This document shows positions 8,761 through 16,897 of a DNA stretch of 64,000 nucleotides, in pieces. The notes beneath the pieces were generated by a model that did no database searches, was not told the DNA's origin, and saw nothing but the letters and a program-made list of their open reading frames with translations. Position 1 is the stretch's first letter; every line of letters begins with the position of its first letter. The translations under genes were made by a program, and so were the position numbers. The stretch covers positions 248,001 to 312,000 of the forward strand of contig NZ_MTQO01000054.1 in assembly GCF_001984155.1 (NCBI RefSeq), written 5' to 3'. Source of the DNA: Actinosynnema sp. ALI-1.44. GTDB lineage: Bacteria > Actinomycetota > Actinomycetes > Mycobacteriales > Pseudonocardiaceae.

Positions 8761-9620
8761 GTCCCGGTCGCCGAGAAGTGCATCAGGTCCTTGGGTGAGC
8801 GCCAGGTGCCGCCCCAGGTCCAGCCGATTCCGGCGAACGCGCGCTCGGCGGCGTCACCGGCCCGGATCATCCCGGGCCGGACTCTCCCGCGGTCGAGGTA
8901 GGCGGAGGCGAGCTCGGGCAGCACGAGCTCGCCTTTGCTGTACGGGTTGCAGAACGGGTTGATGTCGACTGCCAGGCCGTACGCGTGTGCCGACCAGTTC
9001 GTCTGGCCGCGTGCGGGCCTGCAGACGAACGCGGCCGTGGCGTTGCCGTCGCCGGTCGGCGGCGCGGTCAGCTCGGCCGGAGCCGTCACCCGCATCTCCT
9101 CGATCGGGAACCTCGCGTCGTACAACTTGCCGAACACGGCCGTGACCTGCTGGGCCACCTTCGCGTTCACGATCATCTCGCCGGTGTGCGGCCTGCCGTC
9201 GAAACCCCAGAACGACATCGTGAGGTAGCGCAGGTCGTCCTTGCCGACCGGGCACGCCGCCTGCCAGGTGCTGCGGGCCAGCACGTCCGGCGGGACCGGT
9301 GTGGCGGTGGATTCGTACTTGCCGTCCGCTGGTGGCGGTAGGAGATCTTTTGTCGGCAATGACCGGTTCACCAGTTCGGGCGGCGTCGGCCGGATCACCC
9401 CGAACCCGTCGGCCCGTTTCGGCAACGGAGTCCTGCCGACCTCCCACACGGGCTTGGCCGCCGTGCTGGGCGGCGGTGTCACCGGTGTGGTCTTTTCCGT
9501 TGTGGTGACAGGGATCCGGCTCGTTGTGGGTGGTGCCGGTGCCGGTTGCGAAGGGGGCTGCGCGGCCGGTTGCGCGCTGCATCCGGCTACCAGCAACAAG
9601 ATCACCAACAGGGTCCGCAC
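8757..9620 (-). CDS. M15-type D,D-carboxypeptidase-like lipoprotein
   Basis: This 287-residue protein has a short lipoprotein signal with lipobox LVAGC (Cys14), then a Pro/Thr-rich spacer to about residue 60. The C-terminal half matches the VanY/M15 metallopeptidase family: SAHAYGLAVDIN supplies the first His and Asp ligands and DLMHF the last His, with GWTWGGTWRSPKD between. It should sit on the outer face of the membrane and trim peptidoglycan stem peptides. It overlaps the stop of the M48 gene by 4 bases (convergent) and is divergent from the trypsin-like protease gene. Both family and anchoring are well supported; substrate is inferred. Confidence 0.85.
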   Translation of the reverse strand: MRTLLVILLLVAGCSAQPAAQPPSQPAPAPPTTSRIPVTTTEKTTPVTPPPSTAAKPVWEVGRTPLPKRADGFGVIRPTPPELVNRSLPTKDLLPPPADGKYESTATPVPPDVLARSTWQAACPVGKDDLRYLTMSFWGFDGRPHTGEMIVNAKVAQQVTAVFGKLYDARFPIEEMRVTAPAELTAPPTGDGNATAAFVCRPARGQTNWSAHAYGLAVDINPFCNPYSKGELVLPELASAYLDRGRVRPGMIRAGDAAERAFAGIGWTWGGTWRSPKDLMHFSATGT

Positions 9621-9726
9621 GGGTCCAGCTAATCACGGATGAACTCCACCCGATTCAGTGACAGCGCGTTGATCTCTTCTCACATAACGTTGACCCCGTC
9701 CAAGTGGTAGTCGGAGGGAGCACGCC

Positions 9727-10542
9727 ATGGGGGAGAAACTCGGGGTCGGCCGAACGCTGGCGGTGGTGTGTCTCCTTGCGGGTCTTGTCGCGGCCGCGGT
9801 GCCCGCGTCGGCCGACGTGCGCATCGTCGGCGGTGAGAGAGCGAGCACGCAGGATTTCCCGTACGCCGTGTTCCTCGCGCAGCAGGACGGGTTCCAGTTC
9901 TGCGGCGGCACGCTCGCCACGAGCGAGAAGGTCGTCACCGCGGCGCACTGCGTGAAGAGCAATGAGACCACGCCCGGCGAGGTGTACGTCGTCGCCGGAC
10001 GCGACGACAAGAAGGCTATGAATGCCGGTGTCATGGTGCAGGTCAAGCACATCTGGGTGCACCCGAGTTACACCGACGCGCTGAAAGGCAACGACGTGGC
10101 CGTGCTGACGCTCAGCAAGCGGATGAACGCCAAGTACGCGCCGTTGCCGATCGCCACACCGGACGACCAGTGGGCGTACGCGCCGAACACCATGGCGACC
10201 ATCCTCGGCTGGGGCAGGACCTCGTCCGGCGGGCAGACCTCGCAGTACCTGCTCAAAGCGGACGTGCCGCTCGTGTCCGACGCGAGCTGCCAGCAGTCGT
10301 TCAGCAAGTTCAACGCGGCCTCGATGGTCTGCGCGGGTTACTCCCAAGGGGGGATCGACGGCTGCCAGGGCGATTCCGGCGGGCCGATGGTCGCGCACGG
10401 CAGGCTGCTCGGAATCTCCTCGTGGGGCGAGGGCTGCGCGTTGCCGAACAAGCCCGGCGTCTACACGCGTGTGATGGCGTACTACAAGGAGATCATGGAA
10501 CAGCTGCGATCCACACCGCGGCTTGGCACGCTTATCGGGTGA
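9727..10542 (+). CDS. Secreted trypsin-like serine protease (S1 family)
   Basis: ATG at 9727 follows GGAGGG. A signal peptide (about residues 1-30, ending VPASA) is followed by a very short propeptide, DVR, and IVGGE, the usual activation junction cut after Arg. The triad is complete: TAAHC, NDVAVL and GDSGGP. Asp six residues before the catalytic Ser (DGCQGDSGG) predicts trypsin-like cleavage after Arg/Lys. Cys pairs are in the standard places. The C-terminal stop overlaps the GTG of the next gene (GTGA), so the two are translationally coupled. It is exported and probably active outside the cell. Confidence 0.93.
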   Translation: MGEKLGVGRTLAVVCLLAGLVAAAVPASADVRIVGGERASTQDFPYAVFLAQQDGFQFCGGTLATSEKVVTAAHCVKSNETTPGEVYVVAGRDDKKAMNAGVMVQVKHIWVHPSYTDALKGNDVAVLTLSKRMNAKYAPLPIATPDDQWAYAPNTMATILGWGRTSSGGQTSQYLLKADVPLVSDASCQQSFSKFNAASMVCAGYSQGGIDGCQGDSGGPMVAHGRLLGISSWGEGCALPNKPGVYTRVMAYYKEIMEQLRSTPRLGTLIG

Positions 10543-11036
10543 CGACGACACAAGACTGGGAAGACCGCCTCGCCGCGCTCTGGGCGGGGCTGGGCGGCTA
10601 CGACGAAGCCGAGTTCAGGGCCCGGGTCGAGGCGCTGGTGGGCGAGTTGCCGCCGGACAGTCCAGTCGGTGCGTTCGAGTTGGCGTGTGCGAACGATTCG
10701 ACCGGGCGGCCCGAACTGGCCGAGCCGCTTTATCGTCAGGCGCTCGAGTCCGGCTTGAGCGGCTACCGGCGGCGCCGTGCCTTGATCCAGTTGGCCAGCA
10801 CGCTGCGCAACCTCGGCCGGGCTGAGGAAAGCGTGGCGTTGCTGACGGCCGAGCGCGGCCGGTCGGACCCGGACGAGTCGGTGGCGACACTGGACGACGC
10901 GCTGGACGCGTTTCTGGCGCTCGCCCTTGTGGACACCGGCCGTGAACGGGAGGCCGCCGGGCTGGCGCTGGCCGCGTTGGCTAAGCACCTGCCCCGCTAC
11001 AACCGTTCGCTGGGTTACTACGCCACTCACCTTTGA
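10539..11036 (+). CDS. Small TPR-like protein coupled to the protease gene
   Basis: The GTG at 10539 overlaps the stop of the protease gene by 4 bases and gives 165 residues. The protein is all helical with tetratricopeptide-like spacing (AEPLYRQALESGLSGYRRRRALIQLASTLRNLGRAEESVALL). There is no signal peptide, so it is probably cytosolic. TPR proteins mediate protein contacts; no partner can be named from the sequence. Its 3' end overlaps the convergent bioF gene by about 10 bases. Confidence 0.75.
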   Translation: MTTTQDWEDRLAALWAGLGGYDEAEFRARVEALVGELPPDSPVGAFELACANDSTGRPELAEPLYRQALESGLSGYRRRRALIQLASTLRNLGRAEESVALLTAERGRSDPDESVATLDDALDAFLALALVDTGREREAAGLALAALAKHLPRYNRSLGYYATHL

Positions 11037-12193
11037 GCGGCGCCTGCGGGGGCGCAGCGCGTGATGATGTCGATAGCCTTGTCGATGTCGGACTCGGTCA
11101 GGTCCGCGCGCATGGTCAGCCGCAGCCGCGAGATCTTGTCCGGCACCGACGGCGGTCGGAAACAACCGACCCACACCCCGGCGGTCCGGCACTCCTCGGC
11201 CCATTCCAGTGCGCCCGCCGGTGTGGGCACCTGGACCGAGACCACCGCGGCGTCCGGTTTCGAGACGCGGAAACCGGCCTCCCGCAAACGCATCGCCACG
11301 GTCATCGCGTTGTCCCTGACGCGCTGCGGGCGCTCAGGCTCGTCCTTGAGCGCGTTCAACGCGGCCAACGCCGCAGCCGCGCTGGACGGGGCCAGGCCGG
11401 TGTCGAAGATGAACGTACGGGCGGTCTCCACGAGGTGACGGATCACGCGGCGCGGACCAAGCACCGCACCACCTTGCGCACCAAGGGATTTCGACAACGT
11501 GATGGTGGTGATGACGTTCGGTTCCTTGATCAGACCCGCTTCCGCGACCGCGCCTCGGCCGCCGTCGCCCAGAACACCGAAACCGTGCGCGTCGTCGACA
11601 AGCAGACCGGCGTTGTGCTCGCGGCACGCTTCGGCCAGCGCGGGCAGCGGCGCCATGTCTCCGTCTACTGAGAACACCGAATCCGTCACGACCAACGCGT
11701 GCTCGGTGCGCCTCGTGGCGAGCGCGCGCTTGGTCGCGGCCGCGTCACCGTGGTTCATCACGGCGATATCCGCACGTGAGAGCCGACATCCGTCGATCAG
11801 GGACGCGTGGATGTACGCGTCGGTAACGATTGCCGAACCTTTTCCGGACAGTGCCGTGATCGCGCCGAGGTTCGCGGCGAAACCGGACGAGAACACCAAA
11901 GCCGCTTGCGCGCCACAGAAAGACGCCAGGGCGTGCTCCAGTTCGGTGTGCAGTTCGGTCGTGCCCGTGACCAGTCGTGACCCGGTCGATCCCGCGCCCC
12001 AGCGCAGCGCCGCGGCCGCCGCGGCGCCGCTCACGCGCTTGTCCCTGCTGAGGCCGAGGTAGTCGTTCCCGGCGAGGTCGAGCAGCGTCTCGTCGGCGCG
12101 GCGCGGGCGGAGTTGCCTGGTCAGACCCGCTCGGCGGCGTTCGTCCGCGCGTGTGTCGATCCAGTCGAAGACCTGCTCGCCCGTTGGTGTCAC
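11027..12193 (-). CDS. bioF: 8-amino-7-oxononanoate synthase
   Basis: A PLP-dependent alpha-oxoamine synthase that condenses pimeloyl thioester with alanine in biotin synthesis. Motifs include LDLAGNDYLGLS, GSTGSRLVTGT, LLVDDAHGFGVLG and the PLP lysine in TLSKSLGAQGG. GTG at 12193 (VTPTGEQVFDW) gives 388 residues, close to the family norm; a TTG at 12232 would add 13 residues without homology. No clear ribosome binding site precedes either start. No other biotin gene is in the window. The closest alternative, 2-amino-3-ketobutyrate CoA ligase, is less likely given the motifs. Confidence 0.85.
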   Translation of the reverse strand: MTPTGEQVFDWIDTRADERRRAGLTRQLRPRRADETLLDLAGNDYLGLSRDKRVSGAAAAAALRWGAGSTGSRLVTGTTELHTELEHALASFCGAQAALVFSSGFAANLGAITALSGKGSAIVTDAYIHASLIDGCRLSRADIAVMNHGDAAATKRALATRRTEHALVVTDSVFSVDGDMAPLPALAEACREHNAGLLVDDAHGFGVLGDGGRGAVAEAGLIKEPNVITTITLSKSLGAQGGAVLGPRRVIRHLVETARTFIFDTGLAPSSAAAALAALNALKDEPERPQRVRDNAMTVAMRLREAGFRVSKPDAAVVSVQVPTPAGALEWAEECRTAGVWVGCFRPPSVPDKISRLRLTMRADLTESDIDKAIDIITRCAPAGAAQR

Positions 12194-12265
12194 ACACTGG
12201 AGTGTCGCATCGCAAGTGCCTGGGGTGAGCAAGGGAGGTGGGAAGCGTCACGGTACGGTCGCCGG

Positions 12266-13405
12266 GTGAGCGCAGGAATCAGCTTTGTCGGTGCGGGTCC
12301 GGGTGCCACGGATCTGATCACCGTGCGAGGCGCTCGCCGGATCGGCGAGGCCGACGTGGTGGTGTGGACGCCGAGCACCATCGAAGCCGGATGGGTGCGT
12401 GAGAACGCGAAACCCGGGGCCGAACTGATCGACCTGGCCCGGCTGGGCGACGACGAGGTGGTCGAGCTGTACCGGCGGGCGGTGCGCGACAAGCTGCGCG
12501 TGGCCCGGCTGTTGCCCGGCGATCCGGCGACGTGGGGCGGCCTGCGCGCGCAGTTGGACATCTGCGCCCGGGTTGGACTGCCTGCCGACGTCGTCGCCGG
12601 TGTGTCGCCCATGTCGGCGGCGGCCGTGTCCGTCGGCGTGTCGCTGACCGAGCCCGAATTCGCCGACTCGGTGATCATCGCGGGCCAGGAAACCACCGGA
12701 ATGCCCGATCTGGCGCAGATCAAGGAGTACGCCCAGTTCGGCACGACGATGGCCGTCCTTGTCCCGGCGGCACGGGCCGCGGAACTCGCGGACGCCCTGC
12801 GCGCGGGCGGTTACGACGACGCGACCCCGGTCGTGGCGGCGTACAAGGTGAGCTGGCCGGACGAGACGGTCGTACGCACGACGATCGGCGAACTCGTCGC
12901 GACGGTGAAACAACACCGGCTCTGGCGGCACACCCTGTTCCTGGTCGGCGGCGCGGTCCGCGCGGGCAGGACGCGGCAGGCGGCGGGCGAGACAGCACGC
13001 CGTCCGGAAAGCGTGGTCCGCTGGTCACGCACCCGTAGCCGGTCAAGCTGGCGCGCGGAGACCAATCGCCCGGTAACGCCGACGGAGCCGGAGAAGCCCG
13101 CGCGGGAACACCCGGTCGAGGAAGAGAAACCGCGTCGCGTCACAGCGGTCGTCCCCGAACCGAAGCCCGCTCAGCCGAAGGCGGCCGCGGCGAGCACCCC
13201 GACGAAATCCGTGACGGCACAGGCGAAGAAGCCGCAGCCGAAGCCCGCCGTGGGTGCCGCCGCGGCCGCCAAGACCACGGCGAAGCAGTCGGCCAAGCCG
13301 ACGGCGAAGACCCCGGTGGCGAAGACGGCGGCCAAGACGGTGGCCAAGTCCGCGGCGAAGAAGACAACCCGCGCCCAACCGCAGCGACCGCGCAGGAGCA
13401 GTTGA
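12266..13405 (+). CDS. cobM: Precorrin-4 C11-methyltransferase with a Lys/Ala/Pro-rich tail
   Basis: Residues 1 to about 235 form an SAM-dependent tetrapyrrole methylase: ISFVGAGPGATDLITVRGAR at the N-terminus, LLPGDPATWGG, and AGVSPMSAAAVSVGVSLTEP, the pattern of precorrin-4 C11-methyltransferase (CobM/CbiF) in cobalamin synthesis. The GTG at 12266 fits the family N-terminus. Members are normally about 250 residues; here a further ~140 residues follow, first Arg-rich, then Pro/Glu, then runs of AAKTTAK, KPTAK and AAKK that resemble histone H1-like tails. The tail is predicted disordered and strongly basic. The PIG-L gene starts 2 bases after the stop, so they form an operon. Annotation of the catalytic domain is firm; the tail's role is unknown. 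Confidence 0.87.
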   Translation: MSAGISFVGAGPGATDLITVRGARRIGEADVVVWTPSTIEAGWVRENAKPGAELIDLARLGDDEVVELYRRAVRDKLRVARLLPGDPATWGGLRAQLDICARVGLPADVVAGVSPMSAAAVSVGVSLTEPEFADSVIIAGQETTGMPDLAQIKEYAQFGTTMAVLVPAARAAELADALRAGGYDDATPVVAAYKVSWPDETVVRTTIGELVATVKQHRLWRHTLFLVGGAVRAGRTRQAAGETARRPESVVRWSRTRSRSSWRAETNRPVTPTEPEKPAREHPVEEEKPRRVTAVVPEPKPAQPKAAAASTPTKSVTAQAKKPQPKPAVGAAAAAKTTAKQSAKPTAKTPVAKTAAKTVAKSAAKKTTRAQPQRPRRSS

Positions 13406-13407
13406 CC

Positions 13408-14127
13408 ATGGCGGACGACTACGAGCCGATGCCGACCGACTGGGAACGCGGCCTTGCGGTCGTGGCCCACCCGGATGACCTGGAATACGGCGCTTCGGCG
13501 GCGATCGCCAGCTGGGTGGACGAGGGCAAGTCGTTCGTCTACGTGCTGGCCAGTCGCGGCGAGGCGGGGATCGACGGCATGTCCCCGCAGGAATGCGGCC
13601 CCGTGCGCGAACGCGAGCAGATCGAGGCGGCACGAGTCGTCGGTGTGTCCGAAGTGGAATTCCTTGATCACGAGGACGGTGTGATCGAGTACGGCGTGCC
13701 CCTGCGCCGGGACCTGGCGTCGGCGATCCGCAGGCACAAGCCGGAACTGGTGGTGACCCTGCACTACGGGCCGTTCTGGCCGAACGGGGCCCGCAACTCG
13801 CCCGACCACCGGAACGTCGGCGAAGCCCTGCTCGACGCGGTGGGCGACGCGGGAAACCGCTGGATCTTCCCCGAGCTGAACCAGGAGCCCTGGAACGGAG
13901 TCCGCTGGATAGCGGTGGCCGACGGGCTGGCAGCGACACACGCGGTGGCCGTTGAGTCCAGTTTGGACCGTGGAGTGGCCTCGCTGCGGGCACACCGGGC
14001 ATACCTCGAAGGACTGGGCGAAGGCGCGATGTCCGACGCGGACACCTTCCTGCGTGACGCGGCAAGGCAGGCAGGAGAACGGTTCGGCGGACGACCGGCG
14101 GTCCCGTTCAGGCTCCACCCGGCCTGA
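13408..14127 (+). CDS. PIG-L (LmbE-like) deacetylase
   Basis: The ATG at 13408 lies 2 bases after the cobM stop and gives 239 residues; a TTG at 13402 is possible. The zinc site AHPDD near the N-terminus (LAVVAHPDDLEYG) and the later SPDHRNVG motif define the PIG-L/LmbE family of N-acetyl sugar deacetylases. Mycothiol enzymes MshB and Mca belong to the same superfamily, but this sequence is shorter and lacks features that would assign it to either. It is probably cytosolic. Context with cobM gives no clear functional link. Confidence 0.85.
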   Translation: MADDYEPMPTDWERGLAVVAHPDDLEYGASAAIASWVDEGKSFVYVLASRGEAGIDGMSPQECGPVREREQIEAARVVGVSEVEFLDHEDGVIEYGVPLRRDLASAIRRHKPELVVTLHYGPFWPNGARNSPDHRNVGEALLDAVGDAGNRWIFPELNQEPWNGVRWIAVADGLAATHAVAVESSLDRGVASLRAHRAYLEGLGEGAMSDADTFLRDAARQAGERFGGRPAVPFRLHPA

Positions 14128-14172
14128 CGGGACGTGGTTGCCGGCAGGGCCGACAACCACTCCCGACCGCGA

Positions 14173-15333
14173 TCAGACCCGGAAGGGCCCTGTCACCTCA
14201 TAGGTGATCCCGCCACTGCTGCTCCCCGAGGTTCCGCGCTGCGAGGAGAAGTACAGCCGCTTGCCGTTGGGGCTGAAGGCAGGGCCGGTGATCTCGGAGC
14301 TGTTCTGCCCGTTGATCCGCAGGAACGGCGCGACGACGGCGTTCGGCGTGATGATGCAGATCTCCATGTTGCCGCCGTCCTCGGCGACGAAGAGATCTCC
14401 GGTGCTGGACCGTGTCACGTTGTCCACACCGGTCAACGGGGGCGTGCCGGGGCTGACCAACGAGTCGTCGTAGGTCAGGCTGATCGAACTGTTGACGGCG
14501 TCGTACGCCCACACGCGGTTGTCGCCCTTGGTCGTGAACCAGCAGACGCCTGCGGCGTAGTAGCACCCTTCGCCGCCGTTGAACCGCTTTGTGCCGGAGA
14601 CCTGGTTTCGCGTGGCCGTCGAGCCACCGGCCGGGTCAGGGACCTGCTTCCAGGTCACCGGCCCACTGGTGGCCGAGGTCGCGCCGATCATCACTTCGAG
14701 TCGTCCGGCTGACAGGTCGCCCCACGTCGTGGGGATGAACCGGTAGAACGCGCCGTCCGACACGTCCTCCGTCAGGTAGATGGCTTTCCGGTCCGGGTCG
14801 GCCGCGCATGCCTCGTGCTTGAACCGGCCCATCGCCGGGCGGCGCACCGCTGCCTTCACGCCCCACGGATCGGTCTCGTAGACGTAGCCGCGGTCGACTT
14901 CCTCGCAGGACAACCAGGTGTTCCACGGGGTCGCACCACCCGCGCAGTTCACGTTCGTCGCCGACAGGGTCCGATAGGCGCCGGTGATGGTGCCGTTCGC
15001 GTCGAACTTGATGGAGCCGACACCTCCGGTGATGGCGACTTCGCTGTTGGACGTGTAGATCCACCCCGCGCCGTCGGCGAAACACGCGCCGCCGTCAGGT
15101 GCTGGGTGCCAGGTGTATGACGTGCCCGTCACGCGCTGTCCGGTGCGCGCGACAACTCGACTGGTGAAGCCGCTCGGCAACGAGATGCCGTTCGCGTCCG
15201 CGGCTTGCAGTGGCCCGTACGGGCTGGGGCCTGGTTGTGCTGTGGCGGCGAAGGCGTCGTGCCAGGACGCTCCGCCGAAGGCCGCGGCAGCGGCTCCGAC
15301 AACTCCCACTCTTAAGAAGTCTCGACGTTCCAC
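14173..15333 (-). CDS. Tat-exported PhoX-like (DUF839) phosphatase
   Basis: The 386-residue protein begins with a twin-arginine signal (MERRDFLRVGVVGAAAAAFG) and a cleavage region near ASWHDAFA. The body is a beta-propeller of the PhoX/DUF839 type: NTWLSCEEVDRGYVYE, RFKHEACAADPD, VYLTED-like YLTEDVSDGAFYRFIP, and the C-terminal VAEDGGNMEI and GPAFSPNGKRLYFSSQ. PhoX enzymes are Ca/Fe-dependent alkaline phosphatases secreted folded through Tat. It is convergent with the PIG-L gene and divergent from the SDR gene. Substrate is assumed phosphate esters from the family. Confidence 0.85.
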   Translation of the reverse strand: MERRDFLRVGVVGAAAAAFGGASWHDAFAATAQPGPSPYGPLQAADANGISLPSGFTSRVVARTGQRVTGTSYTWHPAPDGGACFADGAGWIYTSNSEVAITGGVGSIKFDANGTITGAYRTLSATNVNCAGGATPWNTWLSCEEVDRGYVYETDPWGVKAAVRRPAMGRFKHEACAADPDRKAIYLTEDVSDGAFYRFIPTTWGDLSAGRLEVMIGATSATSGPVTWKQVPDPAGGSTATRNQVSGTKRFNGGEGCYYAAGVCWFTTKGDNRVWAYDAVNSSISLTYDDSLVSPGTPPLTGVDNVTRSSTGDLFVAEDGGNMEICIITPNAVVAPFLRINGQNSSEITGPAFSPNGKRLYFSSQRGTSGSSSGGITYEVTGPFRV

Positions 15334-15459
15334 AGGTGGGCACTCCTGTTCGCGGTGGGTGCAAAGTCAGTAGTGACGAGCATCGAGGCTAAACCGGCGC
15401 GGTGAAGGTCACGCCAACAACCGGCGAATGGGACGGGGCCAACCTGGTTGGATGACCCC

Positions 15460-16209
15460 ATGACCACACCTGTTGCTGTGATCACCGGTGCCGCACAAGG
15501 AATCGGCCGTCAGGTCGCGCGGACGTTGGCCGAACGCGGATATGCCACCGTACTCACTGATCTCCGTCAACCCGAGGAACCCGGTGCGTTGGCGGTGGCT
15601 GGGGACGTCAGCAACCCGGAGGACGTCGCCGCCCTGGCGCAACGGGTTCGTGCCGAGTTCGGACGCGTCGACGTGCTGGTGAACAACGCGGGGGTGTCGC
15701 TGCTCCAACCGGCCGAGGACACGACCGTCGAGCAGTGGCGCCAGGTGCTCGACGTGAACCTGACCGGTCCGTTCCTGCTGTGCCAGGAATTCGGCAGGGA
15801 CATGTTGGCGGCGGGGGCGGGGTCGATCGTGAACATCGCGTCGGTCGCCGGTCTGCGGGGCTTCTCCGACCGTGCCGCGTACAGCGTGAGCAAGCACGGC
15901 CTGATCGGGCTGACCAGGGCACTGGCCGCGGAGTGGGGCGGCAGGGGAGTACGGGTCAACGCCGTGTGCCCCGCCTGGGTCAAGACCGAGATGGACGTGG
16001 CCGACCAGGCCAACGGCGGCTACACCGACGAGGACATCGTCGGCCAGGTCCCGATGGCCCGGTTCGCCGCCCCCGGCGACATCGCCTCAGCCGTGGCCTT
16101 CCTGGCAGATCCGGCACTGTCGGGGTACGTCAACGGTGTGGCGTTGCCGGTCGACGGCGGCTGGACGTCCGACGGCAGTTGGACGTCGCTGCGCCAGCGC
16201 AAGCGCTGA
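15460..16209 (+). CDS. Short-chain dehydrogenase/reductase (SDR)
   Basis: ATG at 15460 gives 249 residues of a classical SDR: NAD(P)-binding TGAAQGIG, NNAG, catalytic Ser in NIASVAG, and YSVSK. The C-terminal PVDGGW is typical of FabG-like oxidoreductases. An upstream in-frame TTG at 15448 adds four residues. Reaction is oxidation or reduction of a hydroxyl/keto group; the substrate cannot be predicted. It is followed tail to tail by the toxin gene with a one-base gap. Confidence 0.88.
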   Translation: MTTPVAVITGAAQGIGRQVARTLAERGYATVLTDLRQPEEPGALAVAGDVSNPEDVAALAQRVRAEFGRVDVLVNNAGVSLLQPAEDTTVEQWRQVLDVNLTGPFLLCQEFGRDMLAAGAGSIVNIASVAGLRGFSDRAAYSVSKHGLIGLTRALAAEWGGRGVRVNAVCPAWVKTEMDVADQANGGYTDEDIVGQVPMARFAAPGDIASAVAFLADPALSGYVNGVALPVDGGWTSDGSWTSLRQRKR

Positions 16210-16210
16210 G

Positions 16211-16591
16211 TCACCTGGCAGGAAGGATCGGCACGTCGTAGGCGGATATCGCCTTGTCCGCCGTCACCAGGGTCAGTCCCTCGCACCGCGCCTGAGCGAT
16301 CAGCAACCGGTCGAAGGGGTCCTTGTGGTGCAACGGCAGATCGCGGACCGCGACCGCGTGGTCGCCGACCACGGGGAGCTCCTGGAAGTACTGGTCACGC
16401 ATGTGCTGCCGAAGATCGCCGTCGACCTTGAGCTTGCCGGTCGACTGTTTGATCGAGATCTCCCACATGGTTGCCACGGACACCACCGAATCGTTCTCGG
16501 CCTCGGCGATGGCGTTCTCGGCGGACTCGGCGAGATCGCCGGACCCGGACAACCACCAGAGCAACACATGCGTGTCGAGCAGAAGCCTCAT
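16211..16591 (-). CDS. vapC: PIN-domain toxin (VapC type)
   Basis: A 126-residue PIN-domain endoribonuclease. It has the first acidic residue in LLLDTHVLLWW, the Glu in ATMWEISIK, and later Asp residues in DPFDRLLIAQA and TADKAI, the full acidic set for metal-dependent RNA cleavage. The gene overlaps the upstream antitoxin gene by 4 bases (ATGA), so they are translationally coupled. VapC toxins cut specific tRNAs or rRNA; the target here is unknown. Confidence 0.9.
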   Translation of the reverse strand: MRLLLDTHVLLWWLSGSGDLAESAENAIAEAENDSVVSVATMWEISIKQSTGKLKVDGDLRQHMRDQYFQELPVVGDHAVAVRDLPLHHKDPFDRLLIAQARCEGLTLVTADKAISAYDVPILPAR

Positions 16592-16842
16592 GCGGGGTTC
16601 GCCGGGTCGCCCGAGTAGAAGAGGTCGATGAGCTCATCGGGTGTCTCGTCGAAGTCCGGAGCCATCCAGATCTTGCCCCGCATGGAGCCTGGCTGGCGGC
16701 GCACGGCAGGGCGCTGGACCGGGACAAGGCGGGCGACGGGAGTCCCGTTGCGGGCGATGATCACGTCCTCGCCCTGGGCTGCTTGGTCAAGCAGCTGGGA
16801 GAGGCGTGTCTTCGCCTCGTAGACGTTCACTTGCACGGCCAT
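16588..16842 (-). CDS. Phd/YefM-family antitoxin
   Basis: The ATG at 16842 (MAVQVNVYEAKTRLSQLLDQ) gives 84 residues; further upstream codons read through the operator. The N-terminal half is a Phd/YefM DNA-binding fold (AKTRLSQLLDQAAQGEDVII, ARNGTPVARLVP); the C-terminal half, acidic, should wrap the toxin. It is the first gene of the pair, and a palindrome just upstream suggests autoregulation. Confidence 0.88.
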   Translation of the reverse strand: MAVQVNVYEAKTRLSQLLDQAAQGEDVIIARNGTPVARLVPVQRPAVRRQPGSMRGKIWMAPDFDETPDELIDLFYSGDPANPA

Positions 16843-16859
16843 GCGACCATCATACAATG

Positions 16860-16883
16860 TGGTTGGTCTAGTCTGACCAACCA
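16860..16883. promoter_or_regulatory. Palindromic operator of the toxin-antitoxin operon
   Basis: Perfect 9-bp arms TGGTTGGTC / GACCAACCA around TAGTCT, centred about 30 bases before the antitoxin start. The position fits an autoregulatory binding site for the antitoxin-toxin complex; binding is inferred. Confidence 0.65.
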
Positions 16884-16897
16884 ATCACATGGTGACC

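Noticed and set aside
12113-12265. N-terminal extension of cobM
   Set aside because: The extra residues overlap bioF on the other strand and lack homology; GTG at 12266 begins exactly at the family N-terminus.
14128-14172. Terminator between the PIG-L and PhoX genes
   Set aside because: Only a 7-bp GTGGTTG/CAACCAC arm pair is visible, too weak to list as a feature.
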